Below are positions 39,011 to 48,383 of a DNA stretch of 64,000 bases, piece by piece. Origin of the DNA: Hyphomicrobiales bacterium (GTDB lineage Bacteria; Pseudomonadota; Alphaproteobacteria; Rhizobiales; Beijerinckiaceae); NCBI GenBank assembly GCA_900470775.1, contig UCBZ01000040.1, positions 124,295-188,294 on the forward strand, in the 5' to 3' direction. A program made the position numbers and the translations under genes. Below the pieces are notes generated by a model. The model saw only the letters and a list, made by a program, of their open reading frames with translations, ran no database searches and was not told the DNA's origin. How positions within the stretch are numbered: the stretch's first letter is position 1; each line of letters starts with the position of its first letter.

Positions 39011-40438
39011 ATGGCTCTGCCCGCTCTCGGCCCGGCGCTTCCGGAAATCATCCTCGCCATCGGCGCCATCGCGATGGTGCTGATCGGCGCGATCCAGGGC
39101 GAGCGCGCCACGCGCCTGCTCGAAGGCATCGCGATCGCGCTCTTTGCCCTGACGCTGGTGCTGGTGCTCTCCGCCGAGGGCAGGGTGCTGACCTTCAATG
39201 ACGGGTTCATCGCCGATGGCTTTGCCCGCTTCTTCAAGGTCCTGACGCTGTTCGGCGCCGCAGCCGCGATCCTGCTTTCCTCGGACTCGCTTCGCCGCGA
39301 CGGTTCGATGCGCTTCGAGTTCCCGATCCTGATCGTGCTGTCGACCATCGGCATGATGATGATGATCTCGGCCAATGATCTGATCAGCCTCTATGTCGGC
39401 CTCGAATTGCAGTCGCTGGCGCTCTACGTCGTCGCGGCCTTCGACCGCGACAACGCCAAGTCGACTGAAGCAGGCCTGAAATACTTCGTCCTCGGCGCGC
39501 TCTCCTCAGGCATGCTGCTGTACGGCGCCTCGCTGACCTACGGCTTCACCGGCACGGTGACCTACCCCGGCATCGCGGCCGCCGTGCAGCACGGCCATCC
39601 CGGCATCGGGCTGATCTTCGGCATCGTCTTCATCGCCGCCGGTGTCGCCTTCAAGATCTCCGCCGTACCGTTCCATATGTGGACGCCCGACGTGTATGAG
39701 GGCGCCCCGACCCCGGTCGCGGCCTTCTTCGCTTCCGCGCCCAAGATGGCGGCCATGGCGATGGTCGTTCGTATCTTCGTCGGCGCCTTCCCGGGCGCGC
39801 TGCATGAATGGCAGCAGATCATCGTCTTCATCTCTATCGCCTCGATGGCGCTGGGTGCCTTCGCCGCGATCGGCCAGAGCAACATCAAGCGCCTGCTGGC
39901 CTATTCCTCGATCGCGAACATGGGCTACGCGCTGGTCGGCCTCGCCGCCGGCACTGCGGCCGGTGTCCAGGGCGTGATGGTCTATATGGCGATCTATCTC
40001 GCCACGACGCTGGGGGCCTTCGCCTGCGTGCTGCTGATGCGCCGCGACGGCAAGGCGGTCGAGGACATCTCGGAGCTCGCTGGCCTCTCGCGCACCAATC
40101 CCTGGATGGCGTTTGCGCTGTCGATGATGATGTTCTCGCTGGCCGGCATTCCGCCGCTCGCCGGCTTCTGGGCGAAGTTCTACGTCTTCCTCGCCGCCAT
40201 CGACGCCAAGCTCTATGTGCTCGCCGTCATCGGCGTCGTCACCAGCGTGGTGGGCGCCTACTACTATCTGCGCCTGGTCAAGGTAATGTATTTCGACGAC
40301 GCCAAACCCGCCTTCGAAAAGGGCGACCTCGGCGTGCGCGCCGTGCTGCTGGTCTCGGCGATCTTCGTGCTGGCGCTCTCGCTGCTGCCGGCCCCGCTGC
40401 TCAACTCGGCGGCCGCTGCGGCGAAGTCGCTGTTCTGA
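39011..40438 (+). CDS. nuoN: NADH-quinone oxidoreductase subunit N
   Basis: Third antiporter-like subunit, 475 aa. [38 protein letters not shown] and [20 protein letters not shown]. Last gene of the nuo operon; a palindromic repeat follows 34 bases after the stop. Confidence 0.97.
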   Translation: MALPALGPALPEIILAIGAIAMVLIGAIQGERATRLLEGIAIALFALTLVLVLSAEGRVLTFNDGFIADGFARFFKVLTLFGAAAAILLSSDSLRRDGSMRFEFPILIVLSTIGMMMMISANDLISLYVGLELQSLALYVVAAFDRDNAKSTEAGLKYFVLGALSSGMLLYGASLTYGFTGTVTYPGIAAAVQHGHPGIGLIFGIVFIAAGVAFKISAVPFHMWTPDVYEGAPTPVAAFFASAPKMAAMAMVVRIFVGAFPGALHEWQQIIVFISIASMALGAFAAIGQSNIKRLLAYSSIANMGYALVGLAAGTAAGVQGVMVYMAIYLATTLGAFACVLLMRRDGKAVEDISELAGLSRTNPWMAFALSMMMFSLAGIPPLAGFWAKFYVFLAAIDAKLYVLAVIGVVTSVVGAYYYLRLVKVMYFDDAKPAFEKGDLGVRAVLLVSAIFVLALSLLPAPLLNSAAAAAKSLF

Positions 40439-40472
40439 GCTTGGCGCTTTTACACTGCTTCCTGAACCACCA

Positions 40473-40588
40473 CCGTCATCCCGGACAAGCGGCGAAGCCG
40501 CGCCGATCCGGGATCCATTCCGGAGCGCCGATCGGAGAGGTTCCGGAATGGATCCCGGGTCTCCGTTTCGCTACGCCCGGGATGACGG
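40473..40588. repeat. Palindromic repeat after nuoN (GTCATCCCGG type)
   Basis: Outer arms CCGTCATCCCGG/CCGGGATGACGG and inner arms CGGGATCCATTCCGG/CCGGAATGGATCCCG give a nested hairpin of 116 bases. A shorter copy of the outer arms occurs at 48384-48429. May serve as the nuo operon terminator. Confidence 0.82.
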
Positions 40589-40609
40589 CGAGGTGGCCGG
40601 ATCCGTCTC

Positions 40610-41368
40610 ATGCTCGGTGAAGCTGCCCGCGCCGCCGGCTACCGGCTGATCGTCCGCGACGATGTCGGCTCGACCATGGAGGAGGCGCGGCGCGCCTTGG
40701 CCCAAGGCGATCCCGGCCTGCTCTGGATCGTCGCGCGCAGCCAGAATGCCGGGCGCGGCCGCCATGGCCGGCAATGGGGTTCGCCGCCGGGCAATCTCTA
40801 TGCGAGCCTGCTGCTCGTCGCACCCTGCGAGCCGGCGCTGGCGCCGCAGCTCGGCTTCGTCGCGGGGCTCGCCTTGCATGATGCCGCCACGCGCGTCAGC
40901 GGAGGGGCGCTGCCGGGGCTGAAGCTGAAATGGCCCAACGATCTGCTGATCGACCGCGCCAAGGTTTCGGGCCTGCTGCTGGAAGGCGAGAGCCGGGCAG
41001 GGCGGCTCGATGTCGTCATCGGGCTCGGCGTCAACATCGCCTCCTGTCCGACCGACACGCCCTATCCCGCGACCTTCCTCAAGCAGCACCAGCCCCAAGT
41101 GACGGTTGAGTCCGTTCTGGCCGCCCTGAGCGATGCTTGGCTTACCCGCTTCGAGACCTGGTCGCGCCCCGGCGGCTTCGGGCCCATCCGAGCCGCCTGG
41201 CTGGAGCGGGCCGCCTTTCTCGGCGAGGAGATCACGATCCGGCTGACGGAAGGGCCGCTGACCGGCCGCTTCGCCGGCCTCGACCCGAGCGGGCGCCTCG
41301 AACTCGAGACCAGCGCCGGCCTGCGCGTCATCGATGCCGGCGACCTTTATTTCGGAACGCCAACCTGA
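40610..41368 (+). CDS. birA: Biotin--[acetyl-CoA-carboxylase] ligase
   Basis: Attaches biotin to carboxylase carrier domains. 252 aa; contains the GRGRHGRQWGSPPGNLYAS biotinyl-AMP loop and the LKWPNDLLID motif. No N-terminal DNA-binding domain, so it is the enzyme-only (group I) type and not a repressor. BirA immediately after nuo is a common rhizobial order. Confidence 0.94.
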   Translation: MLGEAARAAGYRLIVRDDVGSTMEEARRALAQGDPGLLWIVARSQNAGRGRHGRQWGSPPGNLYASLLLVAPCEPALAPQLGFVAGLALHDAATRVSGGALPGLKLKWPNDLLIDRAKVSGLLLEGESRAGRLDVVIGLGVNIASCPTDTPYPATFLKQHQPQVTVESVLAALSDAWLTRFETWSRPGGFGPIRAAWLERAAFLGEEITIRLTEGPLTGRFAGLDPSGRLELETSAGLRVIDAGDLYFGTPT

Positions 41369-41485
41369 GCGCGAGCGACAATAGCGTTCGCGCCGGTCTG
41401 GAGACCGCGTGGCGAGCGTGCTAGGGCTCCCTCAACATCGTGCTGCGCCCGTGAGCGCCGCCCATCGACCCAGTCAGGATGACCC

Positions 41486-43156
41486 GTGACCCGTTCCCAA
41501 GATCAGCTCGTTTTCGTTCCTCTCGGCGGCCTCGGCGAGATCGGCATGAATGCCGCTCTCTACGGCTTCGGGCCCGAGGGACGGCGGAAATGGATCTTGG
41601 TCGATTGCGGCCTGTCCTTCGCGGGGCCGGAAGTACCCGGCGTCGATATCGTCTTCCCCGATCTGCGCTACATCATCGAGGAACGCGCTAACCTTCTGGG
41701 CATCGTCATCACCCACGCCCATGAGGACCATATCGGCGCGCTTGCCGCGCTCTGGCCGTCCCTGCGTGCGCCGGTCTATTGCACCAAGTTCGCCGCCGGC
41801 CTGCTGGCGACGCGCCGCCTCTCCGAGCCGGGCGCCCCCAAGGTGCCGATGCACATCATCGCGCAGGGCGGCAGCTTCAAGCTCGGCCCCTTTGATATCG
41901 AATTCGTGCCGGTCGCCCATTCGATCCCCGAATCGAATGCGCTCGCCATCCGCACGCCGGTCGGCCTCGTCGTCCACACCGGCGACTGGAAGATCGACCC
42001 GACCCCGCAGGTCGGCCTGCCGACCGACGAGAAGCGCCTGCGCGAACTCGGCGACGAGGGCGTGCTGGCGCTGGTCTGCGACTCGACCAATGTGATGCGC
42101 GACGGCACCTCGCCGAGCGAGGCCGACGTCGCGGCCAAGATCAAGGAACTGGTCCATTCGGCAACGGGTCGCGTCGCCGTCACCACCTTCGCCTCGAATG
42201 TCGCCCGCCTACGGGCGGTGGCGGAAGCCGCCATGGCCGACCAGCGCGAGGTCGTCGTCGTCGGCCGCGCCATGGACCGCGTCATCGATGTCGCGCGCGA
42301 ATGCGGCTATCTCGACGGCATCCCGGCCTTCCGCTCGGCCGACACCTATGGCTACCTGCCGCGTGACAAGGTCGTCTGCCTGCTGACCGGCAGCCAGGGC
42401 GAGCCGCGCGCGGCGCTGTCGCGCATCGCCTCCGACGACCATCCCGAGATCACCCTGACGGCGGGCGACCGCGTGATCTTTTCCTCGCGCACCATTCCGG
42501 GCAATGAGAAGGCGGTCGGCGCGATCCAGAACGCGCTCGCCCGCGACAATATCGAGATCATCACCGACCGCACGCACCTCGTCCATGTCTCGGGCCATCC
42601 GCGCCGAGAGGAGATGGCCAGGCTCTACGGCTGGCTGAAGCCGAAGATCGTCATTCCCGCCCATGGCGAGGATCTGCATCTGTCCGAGCACGCGATCTTC
42701 GCGCGCAGCCTCGGCGTCAAGATCGTGGTGAAGGCCGGCAATGGCGACGTCGTCGCGATCACGGCCGAGGGCGCCAGCAAGGTCGACGAGGTCACGCATG
42801 GCCGGCTCTATCAGGACGGCAATCTGCTGGTGAACGCGCTGGAGAAGACGATCCCCGAGCGCCGCCGCCTGTCCTTCGTCGGGATGATCTCGGTTGCGGT
42901 GGCGATCGACGAGAAGGGCGGGCTTGCCGGCGACCCCGAGATCGCGGTGCTCGGCCTGCCGCCCTATACCCGCGACGGCACCGGCTTCGACGAATATGTC
43001 GCCGAGGCGGTCTCCGAGCTGATCGACGGCATCCCCAAGGCGCGCCGGCGCGACCCCGAGGCGCTTCGCAACGCGCTGGAGCGTGGCCTGCGTAGCGCCG
43101 TCAACGAGGAGTGGGGCAAGAAGCCGCTGGTGCATGCGCTGGTGATCGAGGTCTAG
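41486..43156 (+). CDS. rnj: Ribonuclease J
   Basis: Metallo-beta-lactamase/beta-CASP ribonuclease with 5'-exonuclease and endonuclease activity, 556 aa. Zinc motif HAHEDH (residues 77-82), VHTGDWKID, beta-CASP segments, and the SGHPRREEMARLYGWLKPK motif. GTG start at 41486 with AGGA upstream. Together with rnr this puts two RNA-decay enzymes in the window. Confidence 0.94.
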   Translation: MTRSQDQLVFVPLGGLGEIGMNAALYGFGPEGRRKWILVDCGLSFAGPEVPGVDIVFPDLRYIIEERANLLGIVITHAHEDHIGALAALWPSLRAPVYCTKFAAGLLATRRLSEPGAPKVPMHIIAQGGSFKLGPFDIEFVPVAHSIPESNALAIRTPVGLVVHTGDWKIDPTPQVGLPTDEKRLRELGDEGVLALVCDSTNVMRDGTSPSEADVAAKIKELVHSATGRVAVTTFASNVARLRAVAEAAMADQREVVVVGRAMDRVIDVARECGYLDGIPAFRSADTYGYLPRDKVVCLLTGSQGEPRAALSRIASDDHPEITLTAGDRVIFSSRTIPGNEKAVGAIQNALARDNIEIITDRTHLVHVSGHPRREEMARLYGWLKPKIVIPAHGEDLHLSEHAIFARSLGVKIVVKAGNGDVVAITAEGASKVDEVTHGRLYQDGNLLVNALEKTIPERRRLSFVGMISVAVAIDEKGGLAGDPEIAVLGLPPYTRDGTGFDEYVAEAVSELIDGIPKARRRDPEALRNALERGLRSAVNEEWGKKPLVHALVIEV

Positions 43157-43187
43157 GATCGTCCGGCAGCCGCAGGGGAGTGCAAGC

Positions 43188-43592
43188 ATGATCGGACGCC
43201 TGAACCACGTCGCCATCGCCGTGAAGGACCTCGCAGCGGCGACCGCGCTCTACCGCGACACGCTGGGCGCCTACGTCTCGCAGCCCCTGCCGCAGCCGGA
43301 GCATGGCGTCACCGTCGTCTTCGTCGAACTGCCGAACACCAAGATCGAGCTGCTGGAGCCGCTGGGCGCCGATTCGCCGGTCGGCAAGTTCATCGAGCGC
43401 AATCCCGATGGCGGCATCCACCACATCTGCTACGAGGTCGACGACATCATCGCCGCCCGCGATCGCCTGAAAGCCACAGGTGCCCGCGTGCTCGGCACCG
43501 GCGAGCCGCGCATCGGCGCCCATGGCAAGCCGGTGATCTTCCTGCATCCGAAGGACTTCACCGGCACGCTGGTCGAACTCGAGCAGGCCTGA
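43188..43592 (+). CDS. mce: Methylmalonyl-CoA epimerase
   Basis: Interconverts (R)- and (S)-methylmalonyl-CoA in propionyl-CoA catabolism. 134 aa, VOC fold: LNHVAIAVKDL with the first metal His, HGVTVVFVELPNTKIELLEPL, GGIHHICYEVDDI, and a C-terminal ELEQA glutamate. Start of a small operon with RidA and DUF1467. Confidence 0.93.
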   Translation: MIGRLNHVAIAVKDLAAATALYRDTLGAYVSQPLPQPEHGVTVVFVELPNTKIELLEPLGADSPVGKFIERNPDGGIHHICYEVDDIIAARDRLKATGARVLGTGEPRIGAHGKPVIFLHPKDFTGTLVELEQA

Positions 43593-43597
43593 CGCCG

Positions 43598-44008
43598 ATG
43601 GACGCATCCCCGATCACGTTCTTCGGCGAGCCCGAGCCAGGCTCGACCCGCCCCTTCAGCGCCGCGACGCGCGCCGGCGGCCTCGTCTTCGTGTCCGGCC
43701 ATTCGGCGCCGCACGATCCCGCGCGCGGCATCCATCGTGGCGAGACACCGGCCGATGAGGTCCGCAACGCGCTGGCCCATATCGCGAGCATTCTCGCGGA
43801 GGCGGGCTCCTCGCTGGAGCGAGTCGTGCAGATGACGATGCTGATCACCGACCCGGCCGACTACGCCGCCTGCAACGCCGAATATGTGAAGCATTTCCAC
43901 GGCGGTCTCCCGGCGCGGCACACCGCGCGCTTCGGCGTGCCGACGCAGGCGCGCGTCGCCTTCTCCTGCATTGCGCTGGCGGGCGACGCCGCGGGGAAGC
44001 AGCCATGA
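43598..44008 (+). CDS. RidA/YjgF-family protein
   Basis: 136 aa, YjgF/YER057c/UK114 fold. GGLVFVSGHSAPHD, VRNALAHIASILAEAGSSLE and ARVAFSCIALAGD match the family, whose members are enamine/imine deaminases. This may be a divergent subgroup of RidA. The ATGA overlap with the next gene implies coupling. Confidence 0.85.
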   Translation: MDASPITFFGEPEPGSTRPFSAATRAGGLVFVSGHSAPHDPARGIHRGETPADEVRNALAHIASILAEAGSSLERVVQMTMLITDPADYAACNAEYVKHFHGGLPARHTARFGVPTQARVAFSCIALAGDAAGKQP

Positions 44009-44235
44009 CCATCGCCAGCGCACTTGCCGTCTATTTCGTCATCTGGTGGACGGTGCTCTTCGCCGTGCTGCCCTTCGGCGTCCGCAGCCAGGCGGAGACG
44101 GGGGAGGTCACGCAAGGCACAGAACCCGGAGCGCCGGCGCTGCCGGGCCTGCTGCGAAAGGCGGTGATCACCTCGATCATCGCCGCAGTCGTCTTCGTCA
44201 TCGTCTGGTATGTCTGGGCGAATTTCGACCTGTAG
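44005..44235 (+). CDS. DUF1467 family membrane protein
   Basis: 76 aa, two membrane helices (VYFVIWWTVLFAVLPFGVRS and ITSIIAAVVFVIVWYVWANF). Typical alphaproteobacterial DUF1467 protein, which usually follows mce. Function unknown. Confidence 0.85.
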   Translation: MTIASALAVYFVIWWTVLFAVLPFGVRSQAETGEVTQGTEPGAPALPGLLRKAVITSIIAAVVFVIVWYVWANFDL

Positions 44236-44667
44236 GACAGGCGATCCGGCTATCGGCCAGTCTGGCTGATGGCACAGAAGGCAATCGCGGCAATCCGGAC
44301 AGCAGACAAAGAAAAAGGCAAGGCCGATGCCTTGCCTTCTCTAGTCTGTTTTTACCGCAGTAACGGCGCGCGTCTGTTCGCGTGCGACTCGTATACTAGG
44401 CGGGCGTTTGTCCTCCCGAGACCTGGTCCGCGGCGCTTCGATCAACAAAGCGTGTCCAGCAAGAGTTTGATAACCGATCGTGACAGCTCTGTCATCACTT
44501 TAGGCATGCGAAGCCTGATCTTTTTGCAAAATTATTCTCCGCTGCACTTGTGCAGTGCAACATCGTGCGATTCGCGTAGCTTTGGCGCCTTGTTCCGGCC
44601 AAAGGATGCCGCTACGACCCGCCTAGATAGGACTCCCGCCGGATCGTCGGTGGACATGGAGATGACA
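44236..44667. other. 432-base intergenic region with bidirectional terminator and palindromes
   Basis: No convincing ORF. It holds a perfect 10-pair terminator-like hairpin (44315-44338) and two perfect palindromes upstream of the cyclophilin gene, TGACAG-CT-CTGTCA (44481-44494) and CTGCAC-TT-GTGCAG (44542-44555). The 44340-44480 stretch could encode a short minus-strand RNA ending at the hairpin, but this is not demonstrated. Confidence 0.55.
44311..44338. terminator. Terminator hairpin between DUF1467 and the cyclophilin gene
   Basis: AAGGCAAGGC (44315-44324), loop CGAT, GCCTTGCCTT (44329-44338). On the minus strand it is followed by a run of Ts then CTTTG, a good U-tract. On the plus strand the following bases (CTCTAGTCTG) are weaker before TTTTT. 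It can end the mce-RidA-DUF1467 transcript, or a minus-strand RNA. Confidence 0.7.
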
Positions 44668-45222
44668 ATGCTGCGCAGCTCGCTTGCTACCCTCGCCGTC
44701 CTGGCGTCGCTCGGCTTCGCCCAGATGCCTGCCCAGGCCCAGGCGCCGGACCCGAACAACACGCTGATCCTGGAAACCAAAGACGGCCCGGTGACGATCC
44801 GGCTGCGGCCCGATCTCGCGCCCAAGCATGTCGAGCAGATCAAGGCGCTGACCAAACGCGGCTTCTACGACGGCATCGTCTTCCACCGCGTCATCGACGG
44901 CTTCATGGCGCAGACCGGCGATCCGACCGGCACCGGCACCGGCGGCTCCGACCTGCCCAATATCAAGGCCGAGTTCACCCCGACGCCCTACAAGATCGGT
45001 TCGGTCGGTATGGCGCGCTCGCAGTCGCCCGATTCCGCCAATTCGCAGTTCTTCATCTGCTATGAGGGCTGCAGCTCGCTGACCGGCCAGTACACGCTCT
45101 TCGGCGAGGTCGTCTCGGGCATGGACGCCGTGCGCAAGATCAAAAAGGGCGCTGCCGGCAGCGGCCAGGTCTCCGGCCCCGACAAGATCGTCCGTCTGCG
45201 CCTGCAGGCCGACGCGAAGTAA
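44668..45222 (+). CDS. Periplasmic peptidyl-prolyl cis-trans isomerase (cyclophilin type)
   Basis: 184 aa. Signal peptide MLRSSLATLAVLASLGFAQ...AQA; cyclophilin domain with FYDGIVFHRVIDGFMAQTGD, GTGTGGSD and SQFFICYEG. I chose ATG 44668 because GGAG lies 6 bases upstream; ATGs at 44656 and 44662 are in frame. Active-site Arg and Phe are retained (FHRVI, FMAQ). Paired with a cytoplasmic paralogue at 45904. Confidence 0.93.
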   Translation: MLRSSLATLAVLASLGFAQMPAQAQAPDPNNTLILETKDGPVTIRLRPDLAPKHVEQIKALTKRGFYDGIVFHRVIDGFMAQTGDPTGTGTGGSDLPNIKAEFTPTPYKIGSVGMARSQSPDSANSQFFICYEGCSSLTGQYTLFGEVVSGMDAVRKIKKGAAGSGQVSGPDKIVRLRLQADAK

Positions 45223-45256
45223 GCCTCCGAGTAGGGCGCAAAGGCAGGGCCGGATC

Positions 45257-45904
45257 ATGCAGGCGTTGGTGCCTCCGATCGTGTTGGCCTTGCTCCTTGC
45301 GACCCTTGCCGGCGCTCAGGCTCAGGGGACCACCGATTTCGGCCTGCCGCCGGCATCGGGCTCGCAGAACCCGGTTCTGCCGCCGCCCTCGGGCTCTCAG
45401 AATCCGGTTCTGCCCCCGCCTTCGGGGCAGCGCTATTTGCCGGGTGTCGGCGGCCGCTTCGGCGGCAGCGACCTGCCCGGCAGCGGCGAACGCAGACTTC
45501 CTGCGCCGCCGCGCTCCGGCAGCGGCGAGATCGGCGTCATCGGCACGGTCGAGCCTGACACGAAGGCGTTCGACGACGGGGCGCTCAATACGCTTGCCGA
45601 GATCGCGCCGGCGTTGCAACGCTGCTGGACGCCACCCGCGATCGACGGCGCCGACACGGGCGTGATGGCGACCGTCCGGTTCAGCCTGCGCCGCGACGGC
45701 TCGCTCTTTGGCCAGCCCCGCGTGACCTGGGAAACCAGGAGAACCGACCCCGATCTGCGCCGGCGCTTCACCGACTCGGTCGTCGCCGCCGTTCGCAGCT
45801 GCACACCAATGAGGTTGTCCCAGCCGCTCGGAGCGGCTATCGCGGGGCGACCTTTGTCCATTCGCTTCCACGGCCGCGCGCCGACCCAAGAAAGGCCGAC
45901 CTGA
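45257..45904 (+). CDS. Exported TonB C-terminal-like protein with Pro-rich tandem repeats
   Basis: 215 aa. Signal peptide ending AGAQAQ. An 11-residue repeat, PPxSGSQNPVL, occurs twice plus a partial third copy (33-base DNA units from 45347). The C-terminal half (LAEIAPALQRCWTPP ... VRFSLRRDGSLFGQP ... VVAAVRSCTPM) resembles the TonB/TolA C-terminal fold with two cysteines. No N-terminal membrane anchor beyond the signal, so it is not a classical TonB. One-base overlap with the downstream cyclophilin. Confidence 0.75.
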   Translation: MQALVPPIVLALLLATLAGAQAQGTTDFGLPPASGSQNPVLPPPSGSQNPVLPPPSGQRYLPGVGGRFGGSDLPGSGERRLPAPPRSGSGEIGVIGTVEPDTKAFDDGALNTLAEIAPALQRCWTPPAIDGADTGVMATVRFSLRRDGSLFGQPRVTWETRRTDPDLRRRFTDSVVAAVRSCTPMRLSQPLGAAIAGRPLSIRFHGRAPTQERPT

Positions 45905-46374
45905 TGTCCCTCGATCCCGAGAACACCCTCGTCATGGAAACCACCAAGGGCAAGGTGGTGATCAAGCTGCGTCCCGATCTCGCCCCGAATCATGTCGAGC
46001 GCCTCAAGCTGCTCGCCCGCGAGGGGTTCTATGACGGCATCGTCTTCCACCGCGTCATCGACGGCTTCATGGCCCAGGTCGGCTGCCCGCACGGCACCGG
46101 CACCGGCGGCTCGAAGCATCCGGACCTGGCGCAGGAGTTCAACGCCGAGCCGCATGTCCGCGGCGTCTGCTCGATGGCCCGCTCGCAGAACCCGAACTCG
46201 GCTAACAGCCAGTTCTTCATCGTCTTCGAGGATGCCCGCTTCCTCGACAAGCAGTACACCGCCTGGGGCCAGGTCGTCGAAGGCATGGAGATCGTCGATA
46301 CGATCAAGCGCGGCGAGCCGGTGCGTGATCCCGATTCGATCGTCTCGATGAAGGTGATGGCCGACGTCGCCTGA
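45904..46374 (+). CDS. Cytoplasmic peptidyl-prolyl cis-trans isomerase (cyclophilin type)
   Basis: 156 aa, no signal peptide. Close paralogue of the exported protein at 44668: FYDGIVFHRVIDGFMAQVG, GTGTGGSKHPDLAQEF, NSQFFIVFED. PpiB-like. TGATG overlap with the upstream gene; 25 bases before queA. Confidence 0.94.
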   Translation: MSLDPENTLVMETTKGKVVIKLRPDLAPNHVERLKLLAREGFYDGIVFHRVIDGFMAQVGCPHGTGTGGSKHPDLAQEFNAEPHVRGVCSMARSQNPNSANSQFFIVFEDARFLDKQYTAWGQVVEGMEIVDTIKRGEPVRDPDSIVSMKVMADVA

Positions 46375-46399
46375 GCGACATCGTGCGGCCTGATTGCAA

Positions 46400-47497
46400 A
46401 TGAAAATCGGGCTCTTCGACTTCGACCTCCCCGAAGACCGCATCGCGCTGAGGCCCGCCAGCCCGCGCGATGCGGCGCGTCTGCTCGTCGTCAGGCCAGG
46501 CGAGCCCGAGCCTTTTGAGGATCGCGGCATTCGCGACCTCGTCTCGCTCCTGCGGCCCGGCGATGCGCTCGTGCTCAACGACACGCGCGTCATTCCCTCG
46601 CGGCTTCGCGGCCGCCGCCGGCGCGGCGACTCCGTCGCCGGTGTCGAGATCATGCTGCACAAGCGCGAAGCCGCCGATCGCTGGCGCGCCTTCGCCCGCC
46701 CGGCCAAGAAGCTGGCGCTCGGCGAGACCGTCACCTTCGGCGACGATGCCGAGGGCAGCGCCTGCGAACTCGGTCGGCTTCAGGCTGAAATCGTCGAGAA
46801 GGGCGAGGCCGGCGAGGTCGAGCTGCGCTTCACGCTTGCCGGAAGCCATCTCGACGAAGCCATTGCCCGGATGGGGGAATTGCCGCTGCCGCCCTATATC
46901 GCCGGCAAGCGCCCGACCGATCAGGCGGATGCCAGCGATTACCAGACCATGCATGCCCGCGAAGACGGCGCGGTCGCGGCACCGACGGCAGGGCTGCATT
47001 TCACGCCCGAGCTTGTCGCTGCGCTGGAAGCACACGGCGTCTCGCGCCATTTCGTCACGCTGCATGTCGGCGCCGGCACCTTCCTGCCGGTCAAGGCCGA
47101 CGACACCGACGAACACCGTATGCATGCCGAATCGGGCAGCGTCACGCCTGAGACGGCGGCTGCGCTGAATGCCGTGAAGCAGCGGGGCGGTCGGATCGTC
47201 GCGGTCGGCACGACCTCGCTGCGCCTGCTCGAAAGCGCGGCTGGCGAGGATGGCGTCATCGCCCCGTTCTCGGGCGACACCGCGATCTTCATCACGCCTG
47301 GCTATCGCTTTCGCGCCGTGGATCTGCTGCTGACGAACTTCCACCTGCCGCGCTCTACGCTGTTCATGCTGGTCTCGGCCTTCTGCGGCCTCGAGTTGAT
47401 GCAGCGCGCCTACGCGCACGCCATCGCGCAGGGCTATCGCTTCTACTCCTATGGCGATGCCAGCCTGTTGCATCGCGCTTCTCGGCCCTCATCCTGA
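46400..47497 (+). CDS. queA: S-adenosylmethionine:tRNA ribosyltransferase-isomerase
   Basis: Makes epoxyqueuosine in tRNA by transferring ribosyl from SAM. 365 aa: [46 protein letters not shown] and [20 protein letters not shown] at 46400 chosen over TTG 46394. The last four codons and the stop fall inside a palindromic repeat, so the extreme C-terminus (RPSS) is repeat-derived. tgt, a frequent neighbour, is absent here. Confidence 0.94.
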   Translation: MKIGLFDFDLPEDRIALRPASPRDAARLLVVRPGEPEPFEDRGIRDLVSLLRPGDALVLNDTRVIPSRLRGRRRRGDSVAGVEIMLHKREAADRWRAFARPAKKLALGETVTFGDDAEGSACELGRLQAEIVEKGEAGEVELRFTLAGSHLDEAIARMGELPLPPYIAGKRPTDQADASDYQTMHAREDGAVAAPTAGLHFTPELVAALEAHGVSRHFVTLHVGAGTFLPVKADDTDEHRMHAESGSVTPETAAALNAVKQRGGRIVAVGTTSLRLLESAAGEDGVIAPFSGDTAIFITPGYRFRAVDLLLTNFHLPRSTLFMLVSAFCGLELMQRAYAHAIAQGYRFYSYGDASLLHRASRPSS

Positions 47498-47591
47498 GGA
47501 GCGCGACAGGCGCGTCTCGAAGGATGCTCCAGCGATCTCCGGCACCTCTTGAAGCATCCTTCGAGACGCCGCTTCGCGGCTCCTCAGGATG
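47490..47591. repeat. Palindromic repeat overlapping the queA stop (CATCCTGAGGAGC type)
   Basis: 39-base arms, CATCCTGAGGAGC...GTCTCGAAGGATGCT and the inverse, around a 24-base centre. The left arm provides the queA TGA at 47495-47497. Similar CATCCTGAGGAGC palindromes are, from memory, common in Bradyrhizobium-related genomes. Confidence 0.85.
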
Positions 47592-47675
47592 AAGGCTCGG
47601 TAAAATCGTGTTCCGGCTCGCCATGGCCCGGCGAAAATGCTACCCGGCACCACCACATAGGAATTCTGAGCGACC

Positions 47676-48341
47676 ATGGCCGATATTTTCCGCGAAATCG
47701 ACGAGGAGGTGCGCCGCGACAAGGCGGCAGCGCTCTGGAGCAAGTACGGCATCGTCTTCATCGGGCTCGCGGTCGCGGCCGTCCTGGCCGTGGCCGCCTG
47801 GCAGTTCTGGCTCCATCGCGAGCAGCAGGCCTCGCAGGTCGTCGGCGCCCGGCTGGAAGCGGCCCTGAAGGCGTCGCGCGACGGCAACGGCACGGAAGCC
47901 GAGACGATCCTGGGCGAACTGGCCGCCAGCAGCACGCCCGCCGGCTATCGCCAGATCGCGCGCTTCCGCCTTGCCGCCGAGACGGCCAAGCGCGACGCGG
48001 CCGAGGGAGCCACCGCGTTCGACGCGCTCGCCAATGACGGCTCCTTGGCGCAGCTCTACCGCGACCTTGCCCGCCTGCGTGCCGGCATGCTGCGTGTCGA
48101 TCTCGTGCCCTATGCCGAACTTAAGGCGGCGCTGGAGCCGCTGGCGACGCCGCAAGGGATCTGGCGCCATTCGGCCCGTGAATTCCTCGGCATCGCCGCG
48201 CTCAAGGCCAATCTCTTCGAGGATGCCGGCCGCTGGTTCGACGCCATCATTACTGACCCGCAATCGCCGTCGGTGCTGCGCCAGCGCACCGAACTCTACC
48301 TCGCACTGGTGCGCGGTGGGCCGGTCGAGACCAAGAACTGA
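47676..48341 (+). CDS. Membrane-anchored tetratricopeptide-repeat protein (YfgM-like)
   Basis: 221 aa. Cytoplasmic N-terminus (ADIFREIDEEVRRDKAAALW), one membrane helix (about 24-44, YGIVFIGLAVAAVLAVAAWQF), then a helical repeat domain. YfgM-type proteins sit beside bamB and der; here der follows but bamB is missing from the usual position. Confidence 0.82.
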   Translation: MADIFREIDEEVRRDKAAALWSKYGIVFIGLAVAAVLAVAAWQFWLHREQQASQVVGARLEAALKASRDGNGTEAETILGELAASSTPAGYRQIARFRLAAETAKRDAAEGATAFDALANDGSLAQLYRDLARLRAGMLRVDLVPYAELKAALEPLATPQGIWRHSAREFLGIAALKANLFEDAGRWFDAIITDPQSPSVLRQRTELYLALVRGGPVETKN

Positions 48342-48383
48342 GTTCCTACGGACCAGGTTTGCTGGAATTTCATTTGTAGCGCT

